Source: an uncultured Candidatus Entotheonella sp. (lineage in GTDB: Bacteria; Tectomicrobia; Entotheonellia; Entotheonellales; Entotheonellaceae). From it: DNA of 64,000 nucleotides. The stretch lies in contig OX639990.1 of assembly GCA_951828535.1 (NCBI GenBank), positions 607,300 through 671,299 on the forward strand, in the 5' to 3' direction. A program made the position numbers and the translations under genes. The notes beneath the pieces were generated by a model, which saw only the letters and a program-made list of their open reading frames with translations, searched no databases and was not told the DNA's origin. Shown here piece by piece: positions 45,854 through 54,631 of the stretch (its first letter is position 1; the number at the start of each line of letters is the position of its first letter).

Positions 45854-47482
45854 CTACTGATCACCCTCCAATGTATTGTCCGGAGGGGAATCCAGGTCAA
45901 GCGAGGCGGCCAGCAAGCGCTTGGTATAGGCGTCCCGGGGATGCTCGAAAATCGCCTCGGTCGGGCCTTCTTCAACGACCTTGCCATGGTACATGACCAC
46001 CAGATAGTTGGCCATCGCGCGCACGACCTTCAGGTCGTGGCTGATGAACAGATAGGCGAGGTTATGGTCGCGCTGGAGCTGGCGCAGCAGGACGAGAATC
46101 TGCGCCTGCACGCTGACGTCGAGCGACGACGTCGGCTCGTCCAAAACGATGAAGGCGGGCTTGAGCACGAGGGCGCGGGCAATCGCCACCCGCTGCCGCT
46201 GGCCGCCGGAAAACTCGTGCGGAAAGCGGTGCCGGCTTTCCGGGTCAAGCCCTACTTCTTGCAGCGCGGCGATAATGCGTTCCTCGCGCCCCTCCGCGGT
46301 GCTTACAGTGCCGTGCACCTTAAGACCCTCTTCGATGATCTGGGCAATCGACAAACGCGGGCTCAGGCTTCCGAACGGGTCCTGGAAGATAATCTGCATT
46401 TCCCGCCGCAACGGCCGCAGGGCGCGCGACTTCAATCCCTGGATGAGGGTATCGCGGAAATAAATGGCGCCGCGCGAGGCGATGAGCCGCAGCAGCGCCA
46501 GGCCCAGGGTGGTCTTGCCGGAGCCGGATTCGCCGACAACGCCGACCGTCTGGCCGGCGTGCACGGTGAGCGTCAGGCCGTCCACCGCCTTGACATGATC
46601 GACCGTGCGGCGCAACAGGCCGGCGCGGATGGGGTACCAGACCCGAAGGTCTTCGGTCCGTATCAGAGGCGCCGCCGCGGCAGCGAACGGTGCCGTGCCG
46701 CTCGGCTGCGCTTGGATTAGCCGCTGGGTATAGGGGTGGGCGGGGGTCTCGAAAATGCGGGCGGTGGCGCCGGTCTCGACGATCGCCCCGTGCTGCATGA
46801 CGCAGACGCGGTCGGCCACCTTGCGCACGATGGTCAGATCGTGGGTGATGAACAGCATTGCCATGTTGAACCGGCGCTGCAGGCTCTTGAGCAGTTGCAG
46901 AATCTGCGCCTGAATGGTGACGTCGAGCGCGGTAGTGGGTTCGTCGGCGATCAGCAGGGCTGGCTCGTTGGCCAGGGCCATGGCGATCATGACGCGCTGG
47001 CGCTGGCCGCCTGAAAGTTCGTGCGGGAAGGCAGTCAGGCGTTTCTCGGCCTCGGCCAGACCGACCAGGTGCAGCAATTCGAGGGTTCGCTGTCGCGCAC
47101 CCGTCTTTCCCATGCCCTTGTGCAGCCGCAGCGTTTCACCGAGCTGCTTGTCGATGGAATGCAGCGGGTTGAGCGACGTCATGGGCTCCTGGAAGACCAT
47201 GGCGACGCGGTTGCCTCGCACCGTGCGCATCGTTGAAGCGGGGGCGCCAAGCAGCTCCTGGCCGTCCAGCTGGATGCTGCCGCCGGGGTGCGAGGCGGTG
47301 GGGTAGGGCAGCAGTTGCAAAACACTTAGTGCCGTGACCGATTTGCCGGAGCCGGATTCGCCGACCAGGGCGACGGTTTCGCCGCGCTCAATCGACATGG
47401 ACAGCCCCTTAACGGCATGCACGGCGCCGCCCTCGGTGCGGAAATCGACCGCCAGGTCCTGTATGTCCAACAACGCCGCCAT
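45854..47482 (-). CDS. yejF: YejF-type duplicated ATP-binding protein
   Basis: 542 residues, two ATPase halves in one chain. First Walker A GESGSGKSVT, signature LSGGQRQRVMIAMAL. Second Walker A GESGSGKTT, signature FSGGQRQRVAIARAL, both with intact DEPT-type Walker B. Each half carries the short oligopeptide extension (HPYTQRLIQAQPSG and DAYTKRLLAASLDL). The ATG at 47482 has GGAGGTGGC directly before it. Powers the YejBE permease. Confidence 0.92.
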   Translation of the reverse strand: MAALLDIQDLAVDFRTEGGAVHAVKGLSMSIERGETVALVGESGSGKSVTALSVLQLLPYPTASHPGGSIQLDGQELLGAPASTMRTVRGNRVAMVFQEPMTSLNPLHSIDKQLGETLRLHKGMGKTGARQRTLELLHLVGLAEAEKRLTAFPHELSGGQRQRVMIAMALANEPALLIADEPTTALDVTIQAQILQLLKSLQRRFNMAMLFITHDLTIVRKVADRVCVMQHGAIVETGATARIFETPAHPYTQRLIQAQPSGTAPFAAAAAPLIRTEDLRVWYPIRAGLLRRTVDHVKAVDGLTLTVHAGQTVGVVGESGSGKTTLGLALLRLIASRGAIYFRDTLIQGLKSRALRPLRREMQIIFQDPFGSLSPRLSIAQIIEEGLKVHGTVSTAEGREERIIAALQEVGLDPESRHRFPHEFSGGQRQRVAIARALVLKPAFIVLDEPTSSLDVSVQAQILVLLRQLQRDHNLAYLFISHDLKVVRAMANYLVVMYHGKVVEEGPTEAIFEHPRDAYTKRLLAASLDLDSPPDNTLEGDQ

Positions 47483-47504
47483 GCCACCTCCGAGGGCGGT
47501 TAAA

Positions 47505-48530
47505 TTACTCCGGCCGGGCCGCAAAGGTCTTGCGGGGATCAAAGGCGTCGCGCACCGCTTCGCCCGTAAAAATCAGTAAGATCAGCATGATTCCCAGCGT
47601 GAAGAAACTCGTCAGACCCAGCCACGGGGCGTGCAGATTGTTGCGCCCTTGGGTCACCATTTCGCCCAGCGAGGCCGAGCCGGGCGGCAGGCCAAAGCCC
47701 AAAAAGTCCAGTGCCGTGAGGGCCGTGACGGCGCCGCTGAGGCTGAACGGCAAGAAGGTGATGGTAGCCACCATGGCATTGGGCAGAACGTGACGGAACA
47801 TGATCACCCGATTCGACACGCCGAGCGCTCGCGCCGCCCGCACGAAGTCGAAATTCCTCGCCCGCAGAAACTCGGCGCGCACCACCCCGACGTAGCCCAT
47901 CCAGCTGAACAGCAGCAGAATGCCCAGCAGCCACCAGAAATTCGGCTGCACGACGCTCGACAGGATGATCAGCAGATAGAGCGTGGGCATAGACGACCAC
48001 ACCTCCATCAGCCGCTGCAGGGTGAGATCGAGCCAGCCGCCGAAATAGCCCTGCACGGCGCCCGCCGAGACGCCGATGATCATGGAAAACACCGTCAGCA
48101 CGAGACCGAACAGCACCGAAATGCGGAAGCCGTAAATGAGCCGCGCCAGCACGTCGCGGCTATGGTCGTCGGTACCCAGCCAGTTCACCGCGGCCGGCGG
48201 CGCCGGCGCCCGCCGGCCGCGCACGATAGTGTCGTAGGCGAACGGGATGGGCGGCCACACCATCCAGCCCTTAGCCTCGATCAGTTCGACGACGTACTCG
48301 TCCCGGTAGTCGGCCTCAGTCGGAAATTCGCCCCCGAAGCGGGTCTCGGGAAATTGAGCCACCACCGGCACCAACAGGTCGCCGTCGAAGTAGACGAGCA
48401 GCGGCTTGTCGTTGGCCAGAAATTCGGCGAACAGGGTGACCACGAACAGCAGGGTGAATATCCACAGGGAGTAGTAGCCGCGCCGGTTGGCTCGGAAATT
48501 AGCCCAGCGTCGCTGATTCAAGGGCGTCAC
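47505..48530 (-). CDS. yejE: YejE-type permease
   Basis: 341 residues. Begins MTPLNQRRWANFRANRRGYY, with the YejE-typical VTLFAEFLANDKPLLVYFDG and the DYRDEYVVELIEAKGWMVWP periplasmic segment. Then WLGTDDHSRDVLARLIYGFR and the EAA loop (VRAARALGVSNRVIMFRHVL), ending in AVRDAFDPRKTF. Three bases after yejB. Confidence 0.92.
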   Translation of the reverse strand: MTPLNQRRWANFRANRRGYYSLWIFTLLFVVTLFAEFLANDKPLLVYFDGDLLVPVVAQFPETRFGGEFPTEADYRDEYVVELIEAKGWMVWPPIPFAYDTIVRGRRAPAPPAAVNWLGTDDHSRDVLARLIYGFRISVLFGLVLTVFSMIIGVSAGAVQGYFGGWLDLTLQRLMEVWSSMPTLYLLIILSSVVQPNFWWLLGILLLFSWMGYVGVVRAEFLRARNFDFVRAARALGVSNRVIMFRHVLPNAMVATITFLPFSLSGAVTALTALDFLGFGLPPGSASLGEMVTQGRNNLHAPWLGLTSFFTLGIMLILLIFTGEAVRDAFDPRKTFAARPE

Positions 48531-48533
48531 GGC

Positions 48534-49655
48534 TCACACCTCCCGGGAGGCGAAGTCGATACGCGGATCAATGAAGGCGTACATCAGGTCGCTGACGATG
48601 CCCATCACCAAGCCCAACAGGGAGAAGAAATAGAGGGAGGCGAACATGATGGGGTAGTCGCGTTTGATGGCCGCCTCGTACCCCAGCAGGCCGAGGCCGT
48701 CGAGCGAGAAGATCACCTCGATGAGCAGCGAGCCCGAGAAGAAAATGCTGATGAAGGCGCCCGGAAACCCGGCAATGACGATCAGCATGGCGTTGCGAAA
48801 CACGTGGCCATACAGCACCCGGCGCTCACTCAGCCCCTTGGCGCGGGCGGTCATGACGTATTGCATGCCGATCTGCTCCAGGAAGGAGTTTTTGGTCAGC
48901 AGGGTGAGGGTGGCGAAACCGCCGATCACCATGGCGATGATGGGCAGCACCAAGTGCCACAGGTAATCGACCACCTTGCTCATGGCGCTCAGGTCGGCCC
49001 AGTTTTCCGACGTCAAGCCGCGCAGCGGAAACCACGACACGTAACGCCCACCGGCGAAAAGGATGATGAGAATGAGAGCGAACAGAAAGCTGGGGATGGC
49101 ATAGCCGACAGTGATGACGCTGCTGGTGGTCACATCGAACCGAGTGCCGTCGCGCACCGCCTTGCTGATACCGAGCGGGATGGAGATGAGATAAACGAGA
49201 AAGGTGGTCCACAGGCCGAGGGAGATGGACACGGGCATTTTGTCCAGGACGAGATCCACCACGGGCCGGTCCTGGAAGAAACTGTCGCCGAAGTCGAAGG
49301 TGAGATACGACCGAATCATGTCCACAAAGCGCACGTGCAGCGGCTTGTCCAGTCCGTACATGGCCTCAATCTCGCGCACCAGATCCGGATCGAGCCCGCG
49401 GGCGCCGCGGTATTTGCTGGTGACGCTGGTCGAGGCGCCGCCCGTCGCCTGCTCCTGGGTCTGGCGTCCCATGGGGTCGTCCGACGCCGCACCGCCGAAG
49501 CGAGCGGTCGCCTCGATAGCCTCGCCCGAGAGCTCTGCCAGCAACTGCTCCACCGGTCCGCCCGGTACGATCTGAATGACGAAAAAATTGATCAGCATGA
49601 TGCCGAACAGGGTGGGCACGATCAGAATCAGGCGGCGAATGATATAGGCAAGCAT
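48534..49655 (-). CDS. yejB: YejB-type permease
   Basis: 373 residues. First membrane helix in MLAYIIRRLILIVPTLFGIM, the long YejB insertion (about 35-100, rich in Gly/Thr), DFGDSFFQDRPVVDLVLDKM, the EAA loop (VMTARAKGLSERRVLYGHVF) and DLMYAFIDPRIDF. First gene of the yejBEF-yejA-hugZ-like transcript. Confidence 0.92.
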   Translation of the reverse strand: MLAYIIRRLILIVPTLFGIMLINFFVIQIVPGGPVEQLLAELSGEAIEATARFGGAASDDPMGRQTQEQATGGASTSVTSKYRGARGLDPDLVREIEAMYGLDKPLHVRFVDMIRSYLTFDFGDSFFQDRPVVDLVLDKMPVSISLGLWTTFLVYLISIPLGISKAVRDGTRFDVTTSSVITVGYAIPSFLFALILIILFAGGRYVSWFPLRGLTSENWADLSAMSKVVDYLWHLVLPIIAMVIGGFATLTLLTKNSFLEQIGMQYVMTARAKGLSERRVLYGHVFRNAMLIVIAGFPGAFISIFFSGSLLIEVIFSLDGLGLLGYEAAIKRDYPIMFASLYFFSLLGLVMGIVSDLMYAFIDPRIDFASREV

Positions 49656-49933
49656 CAGAGCGGGGATTCACCTTATTAGGCGGGTTAACTGGCTGCCCGA
49701 AAAGACAGGGCAGTATAAGGTGAGTGGCCAGAAATTGCACCTGCATCTGGGAGCGGTGCGTTGTTGCGGACCGCACCTCGCAGGATGATTCAGGGAGTGG
49801 CAGGGGCCTCCGCCGGCCCCTGCCGGGCGCGCCTGCACGTAGGGAGGAAGGACGTGTCAGGCACTTTGTTCTATGAGCGCGAAGCGGAGCGCTCAACGCC
49901 GGACAGTGTACGGCCTGCGTAAATTGGGCAGCC
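49656..49933. other. Gap upstream of yejB, downstream of the xre gene
   Basis: Contains the hairpin at 49799-49824 and presumably the yej promoter. No gene recognised. Confidence 0.4.
49799..49824. terminator. Perfect GC-rich hairpin
   Basis: GGCAGGGGCC pairs fully with GGCCCCTGCC around TCCGCC. Lies about 110 bases beyond the xre stop. No T-tract, but the stability suggests an end point for the xre/fbp-side transcript or an insulator before yejB. Confidence 0.45.
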
Positions 49934-50182
49934 TCATGCTTCCGTCGTCACTTCCGGGCCGAAGAAATCATACACTGACACATTGAACGCCGATGCCAGC
50001 CGATGCATGGTGATCAAGGTGGGGTTCACCTGGCCCGACTCGATCCGCTGGTAGTATTTGTAACTCAACCCGAACGAGGCCATGTCCATTTGCCGCAGCC
50101 GCCGCATCTTGCGCATTTGCCGCAGCCGGCTGCCGAAGTCCTGGAGCAGGCTCTCCTGTATGTCTGCAACAACCGAATCCAT
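49934..50182 (-). CDS. XRE-family helix-turn-helix regulator
   Basis: 82 residues, essentially a single HTH_3 domain: FGSRLRQMRKMRRLRQMDMA, SFGLSYKYYQRIESGQVNPT and LITMHRLASAFNVSVYDFF. It probably dimerises and represses. A Fur-like operator lies 49 bases upstream of its start. It lies downstream on the same strand as fbpABC and may respond to the same signal. Confidence 0.85.
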   Translation of the reverse strand: MDSVVADIQESLLQDFGSRLRQMRKMRRLRQMDMASFGLSYKYYQRIESGQVNPTLITMHRLASAFNVSVYDFFGPEVTTEA

Positions 50183-50230
50183 AAGGGGTCCCTCTGGCGC
50201 CGGCGGAGTTAATCGCCGGAAATATAATAA

Positions 50231-50245
50231 TGAAAACCGTTATCA
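50231..50245. promoter_or_regulatory. Fur-like operator upstream of the xre gene
   Basis: TGAAAACCGTTATCA, part of a wider imperfect palindrome (AATGAAAACCGTTATCATT). The same TGA-x-AACCGTT-x-TCA pattern is found at 54455-54469 between fbpA and the Fur-fusion gene. AT-rich flanks (AATATAATA) suggest it overlaps the xre promoter. Confidence 0.6.
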
Positions 50246-50248
50246 TTT

Positions 50249-50614
50249 TCATTTATACAACCACAGGCACCTGCTGGCAACCTCTTTATGAGTGGGTATT
50301 TTGACGTTATTTGCGCTGCACGCTGCTCTGGTGGGGGAGGGGTTCATATGTTCGCGCAAGAAAAGATATGTCACCACTGTGCCCAAAATGGCCGGGGCAA
50401 CAGGGATGTAAAGCATCAGCATCGTATTCCTAAAGTCGTCGAAGCGTTGTTCATGTCGTCCAGGCGGGGGTTGATATGAACAATATCCCTGTTCCCGCGC
50501 CTTTTCGGAATGCGCAAATCCCTGCTCCATGCGCTTCTCGATACTGAGAAAACGTTCGTCCAGGTGTTCCGCCGTGCCGGCATCTCCCGTCTGCATTTCG
50601 ATAGCCGGTTGCAT
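50249..50614 (-). pseudogene. Membrane-anchored short coiled-coil protein, frameshifted
   Basis: The minus-strand frame starts MQTGDAGTAEHLDERFLSIE, with a helix (KRMEQGFAHSEKAREQG). A badly matching stretch follows, then RFDDFRNTMLMLYIPVAPAI and a membrane helix ending YLFLREHM. Bases near 50460-50485 read I-N-P-R-L-D-D-M-N in another frame, which would join the helix to RFDDF, so one indel probably splits the gene. Its layout (heptad helix plus a membrane helix) recalls, in reverse order, the protein at 15445. It lies between fbpC and xre. Confidence 0.45.
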
Positions 50615-50638
50615 TAAACCAAGTCAGCAACAAGTCAA

Positions 50639-51697
50639 TCAAGGCTCACTGGGGAAGGTAATCAGAACCGTAGGTTCATAGCGCACGTTGATTTGCGCGC
50701 CGGTTTGCAGGGGGGCATCGTGGGCGCAGAGGCCTTGCAAGTGGGCCCCGGAGGGAAGGCGGACAGTGTAGAGTTTGCGCGTGCCCTGAAAGGTAACCTG
50801 CGTTACCCGGGCGCGGGTGCCGTGACCGTTGTCGCACAGCGTGAGGCATTCGGGCGGAATCAGGAGTTCGATTTCGCGGCAGCCGTCCGGGACAGTGGGC
50901 ATGTCGGGGTTGAGGCGGACGGGACCCATTTCGGTCACGATGCAGTGGTCGCGGATTTCGCCGGGTAGGAAGTGCCCCAGGGCGAGGAACTCGGCGACGA
51001 AACGGGTGCAGGGGCGCTGCACGATGGCCTCCGGGGTGTCGTACTGCACGACGCGGCCCTGATCGAGAATAGCGAGCGTGTCGGCAAGGCTAAGGGCTTC
51101 TTCCTGATCGTGGGTAACGAGAATGGTGGTCATGTCCGTACGCCGCAAAACGTCCTGCATTTCCTGCCTAAGCTGGCGACGCAGGTTGACGTCCAGATTG
51201 CTGAACGGTTCATCGAGCAGCAGGAGTTGCGGACCGGGAGCCAGAGCGCGAGCCAGAGCGACGCGTTGCTGCTGGCCGCCGGAGAGCTCGTGCGGATAAC
51301 GTTCGGCCATGTCCTGCAGACCCACCAGTTGCAGCAGGTCGGCAAGGCGGCGGTCGCGGTGGGTAGCCGGGCGGCGAAACAGGCCAAACACAATGTTTTG
51401 GGCCACCGTCATATGCGGGAAGAGGGCGTAGTCTTGAAACACCATGCCAATGTGGCGTTTTTCCGGCGCCACCACGTGGCCGGGACGACTGACCAGTTGG
51501 CCGCCCAAGTGAATCGCACCGGCGTCGGGCTCCTCGAATCCCGCGATCAGGCGCAACAGCGTGGTCTTGCCGCAGCCGCTGGGGCCAAGCAGGCAGACCA
51601 TGGCGCCGGGTTCGATGCGCAGCGAGACGTCCTGCAGCACCGGCACGCCGGGCTCGAACGCCTTGCCGATTGCCTGCAGCGATAATACCGGGGTCAT
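50639..51697 (-). CDS. fbpC: Ferric-iron ABC transporter ATPase
   Basis: 352 residues. Walker A GPSGCGKTT, signature LSGGQQQRVALARAL, Walker B LLLLDEPFSNLD, followed by a TOBE-like regulatory domain (about 245-350, with ECLTLCDNGHGTRARVTQVT). The ATG overlaps the permease stop by four bases. The FbpC/AfuC subgroup drives uptake of Fe3+ delivered by FbpA. Confidence 0.9.
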   Translation of the reverse strand: MTPVLSLQAIGKAFEPGVPVLQDVSLRIEPGAMVCLLGPSGCGKTTLLRLIAGFEEPDAGAIHLGGQLVSRPGHVVAPEKRHIGMVFQDYALFPHMTVAQNIVFGLFRRPATHRDRRLADLLQLVGLQDMAERYPHELSGGQQQRVALARALAPGPQLLLLDEPFSNLDVNLRRQLRQEMQDVLRRTDMTTILVTHDQEEALSLADTLAILDQGRVVQYDTPEAIVQRPCTRFVAEFLALGHFLPGEIRDHCIVTEMGPVRLNPDMPTVPDGCREIELLIPPECLTLCDNGHGTRARVTQVTFQGTRKLYTVRLPSGAHLQGLCAHDAPLQTGAQINVRYEPTVLITFPSEP

Positions 51698-53322
51698 GCC
51701 GTGTTCCTTTCCACACTGCCGTATGACAGCGCGAAAGCCAAGAGGGGAAGCGTTACCAGAATCAGCAGCAACGCCGCCGGCGCCGCCTGGGCGTAAAATT
51801 CCTCGCTCGTTTCGATCCAGATACGCACCGCCAGGGTGTCAAAACCGACAGGACGAAGCAACAGCGTGGCAGGAAGTTCCTTCATCGCGTTGACGAAGAC
51901 CAGAACCCAGCCGGTGATCAATCCCGGGCGCATGAGCGGCAGCGTGACCCGCCACAACACCCGCCAGAGGGGAACTCCCGCGCAGCGCCCGGCTTCCTCA
52001 AGCGCGGGGGTGATCTGGTGCAGCGCCGCCTCCCCGGCCTGTAAACACTGCGGGAAGAAACGCACCATGTAGGCCAGCACGACGACCGCCACGGTCCCAT
52101 AGACCGGAGACATCAGGTGCGCTGTGCAGAAGATCAGACCCAAGGCGACGATCGGTCCCGGCAACACGTAGCCGGCGTAGGCGGCATGCAGTAACAGGCT
52201 GTGGCCGCGACTCGGACGCCGCAGGGCGACGTAGGCCATCGGCACGGCGCAGGCGACGGCAACCGTAGCGGCCGCGGCAGCGCCCAGGAAGCTGTTGCGC
52301 GCGTAGCCCCAGAAGGCGCCGTCCAGAGCGCCCTCGCTGATGTGGGTCGCGGCCTGCACGCCCAGGTATGCCACCGGGACGCCAAAGGCCAGCCCGAACA
52401 GAGCCATACAGGCGCAGCATGCCAAGGCGGCATGCCAGCGCGTCAGCGCCGCGCGGCTGCCGGGACGATATCCCGCGGTAGTCTGAAAGAACCGGCTACG
52501 GCGGCGAAAATGGCGCTCAGCCGCAAAGAAGGCGAGGCTTAGCACCACCAGCATCAGACTCAGGGCGGCGGCGCCCATCAGGTCGTAGCGCCCGGTCATC
52601 TGCACGTACACCGCCCGCGTGAATGTCGAGTAGCGCAGAATCGACACGGCGCCGAAGTCGGCCATGACATACAGGCAGACGAGAAATAATCCCGCCGCAA
52701 CCGCTGGCCGCTGCATCGGCAGCACCACACGCAGCCAAGCGCGCCAGCGCCCCGCACCGGACAGCCGCGCGGCCTCCTCGTAGGCCACGTTGGTCCGCAG
52801 GAAGGCGGCGCGACTCAACAAATAAACGTACGGATAGGTGGCGAGGCTGAGGATCAGCACAGCGCCGGGAAATGAATCGTACAAAGCCGGCAACTGAGCG
52901 TCGGCTCCCAGGACCCGCTGCACAAGGGGCCGCAAGGGACCCCAATAGGCGAACATCTCCGTATACACATAGGCCATGATGTAGGGCGGGATGCCGAGCG
53001 GCGCCGCCAGCAGCCAGGTCCACACCCCGCGTCCGGGAAAGTCGTAGCGCACCACCAACCACGCCAGACCGACCCCCCATACCAGAGTCACCGCGGCCAC
53101 CCCCGCCGCCAAACGCAGCGTGTTGAACAACAGTTCCGGCACCCGACCCTGCCATAACTGCACCCACACGTCGCCCGACACCAGCACGGCATTGCCCACC
53201 ACGTAGGCCAGCGGCATAACGATGAGCAGTGCCACGACCAACGCGATCAGGCTCAGCGGCTTGGGATGCCATAGGCCGGCATGGCGCGGCCATGAAGCCT
53301 GGTCAGTAGCAAGCCCGTGCAC
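51694..53322 (-). CDS. fbpB: Ferric-iron ABC transporter permease (fused, about 12 helices)
   Basis: 542 residues with two permease modules in one chain. EAA loops are VAYEEAARLSGAGRWRAWLR (first half) and PALEEAGRCAGVPLWRVLWR (second half), and KELPATLLLRPVGFDTLAVR near the end is the FbpB/AfuB signature. Three bases follow fbpA, and it overlaps fbpC. Confidence 0.92.
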   Translation of the reverse strand: MHGLATDQASWPRHAGLWHPKPLSLIALVVALLIVMPLAYVVGNAVLVSGDVWVQLWQGRVPELLFNTLRLAAGVAAVTLVWGVGLAWLVVRYDFPGRGVWTWLLAAPLGIPPYIMAYVYTEMFAYWGPLRPLVQRVLGADAQLPALYDSFPGAVLILSLATYPYVYLLSRAAFLRTNVAYEEAARLSGAGRWRAWLRVVLPMQRPAVAAGLFLVCLYVMADFGAVSILRYSTFTRAVYVQMTGRYDLMGAAALSLMLVVLSLAFFAAERHFRRRSRFFQTTAGYRPGSRAALTRWHAALACCACMALFGLAFGVPVAYLGVQAATHISEGALDGAFWGYARNSFLGAAAAATVAVACAVPMAYVALRRPSRGHSLLLHAAYAGYVLPGPIVALGLIFCTAHLMSPVYGTVAVVVLAYMVRFFPQCLQAGEAALHQITPALEEAGRCAGVPLWRVLWRVTLPLMRPGLITGWVLVFVNAMKELPATLLLRPVGFDTLAVRIWIETSEEFYAQAAPAALLLILVTLPLLAFALSYGSVERNTA

Positions 53323-53325
53323 GGT

Positions 53326-54387
53326 CTAGTCCAATCCAACCTTGTCGATCAACCCAATCGCCTTGTCGCGGCTGGCGTGCGCCATCGACAGATTGACCGG
53401 CGCGATCTTGATGCGGTCGCGCGGAACGACGGCCTCATGGGCAGGAACGCGCGAGTTGACGGGATACTCGTAGTTGACCGCCGCAAATATCTGTTGGCCG
53501 GCGGGAGAAATCAGGAAAGCCATGAATTCCTGAGCCGCCGCCGGGTTCTTGGCTGCCTTAAGAACGGCGGCGCCGGCAACCGTGACCACGGCGCCCATTT
53601 GGCCGTCCTGCTGGTCCGGTATCAGGATGTTCAGCGGCGCCTCCGGTTCCTTGGCTTTATGACGGTAGTAGTAATAATGATTCACGTAGCCCAGGGGAAA
53701 CTGCCCAGCCGCCACGGCCGAAACCACCGGCGTGTGCTTCGGCAGCACCCGGCCCTCCGAGTTGGCCTTGAGGCCGCGCAGGAACGCCTCGGTGGCCGCC
53801 TCGCCCTGCAGCGCATAGATGGCGCTGAGGCCGCCGATAAACGACTGGTTGCCGCTCGTCACCGTGCCCACCTGATCCTGCCATTTCGGATCGGCAAGCT
53901 CCAGCAGCGAGGTGATGGCACCGGGCTGGATCATGCCGGTGTTGTACACGATGACCCGCAGGCGCGCCGAGAATGCCAGCCAGGTATCATCCACAGCGCG
54001 AAACTCGGGGGCGATCTGTATCAGCGTCGGTGCAGTCACCGGCGCCAGCAAACCGTGGCGCCGCGCCTCCTGCAGCACACCAACGTAATTGGTAATGAAG
54101 ACATCCGCCGGGCTACGCTCACCTTCCACCCGCAGCTTGGCCAGCAACGCACCAGAGGCACCCGTCTGCACCTGCACCGCGATACCTGTCTGCTTCGTAA
54201 AAGCCTCCAACACGGGCTTGGTGAATCTCTCTCCCCGACCGGAATAGACGGTCAGCGTTTGCGACAGGGCGATCACCGGCCAGCCGATGAGCGCCAGCAG
54301 GGTCAGAGCGATCAGGCCCCGCAGCAGAGCGCCCCGCCGCGCCGCTGCAGTTTCACGAGCAAAATGGGCCGCTCTTCTATCAGGCAT
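53326..54387 (-). CDS. fbpA: Ferric-iron-binding periplasmic protein
   Basis: 353 residues. A long N-terminal region (about 1-42) has a membrane/signal segment (LIALTLLALIGWPVIALSQ). The mature part starts LTVYSGRGERFTKPVLEAFT, the FbpA opening. The iron-binding Tyr pair lies in LGYVNHYYYYRHKA (about 233-246), and PVNSRVPAHEAV is near the end. GGAGGGAG precedes the ATG. First gene of fbpABC, 67 bases downstream of the Fur-like operator at 54455-54469. Confidence 0.92.
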   Translation of the reverse strand: MPDRRAAHFARETAAARRGALLRGLIALTLLALIGWPVIALSQTLTVYSGRGERFTKPVLEAFTKQTGIAVQVQTGASGALLAKLRVEGERSPADVFITNYVGVLQEARRHGLLAPVTAPTLIQIAPEFRAVDDTWLAFSARLRVIVYNTGMIQPGAITSLLELADPKWQDQVGTVTSGNQSFIGGLSAIYALQGEAATEAFLRGLKANSEGRVLPKHTPVVSAVAAGQFPLGYVNHYYYYRHKAKEPEAPLNILIPDQQDGQMGAVVTVAGAAVLKAAKNPAAAQEFMAFLISPAGQQIFAAVNYEYPVNSRVPAHEAVVPRDRIKIAPVNLSMAHASRDKAIGLIDKVGLD

Positions 54388-54454
54388 GGGTTTCGACTCC
54401 CTCCACAGAGTGGGATAAGCGGGTGGGTGGGCATTACGGGTATTATTATGATGT

Positions 54455-54469
54455 TGAGAACCGTTTTCA
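54455..54469. promoter_or_regulatory. Fur-like operator between fbpA and the Fur-fusion gene
   Basis: TGAGAACCGTTTTCA, inside the 17-base near-palindrome TTGAGAACCGTTTTCAA. It differs from the site at 50231-50245 at two positions. It sits in the divergent intergenic region, so one protein could control both directions. Confidence 0.65.
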
Positions 54470-54631
54470 AGAACAAAACACGGAGTGTCCTGCGCCAGGC
54501 AACTGAACGGGCTGAGCCGTCCGGGCCCCTCGCTTGACCCGTTTCAACCGCCTTAAGTACAATAGCGCCTTCCGCGTCGCGTGTTGGGAACGGTCAAACA
54601 ACGACGTCTACCCCGCCAAAAAGGTATCCTC

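Noticed and set aside
47631-49679. A 682-codon open frame on the plus strand
   Set aside because: Antisense to yejE/yejB; rich in His/Gln/Asp as expected for a reverse-complement frame of membrane proteins.
49799-49824. Riboswitch or attenuator upstream of yejB
   Set aside because: Only a simple symmetrical hairpin is visible, about 145 bases from the start, with no alternative pairing or leader peptide seen.
53317-54537. A 406-codon plus-strand frame over fbpA
   Set aside because: Antisense to a well-supported FbpA gene; no recognisable domain.
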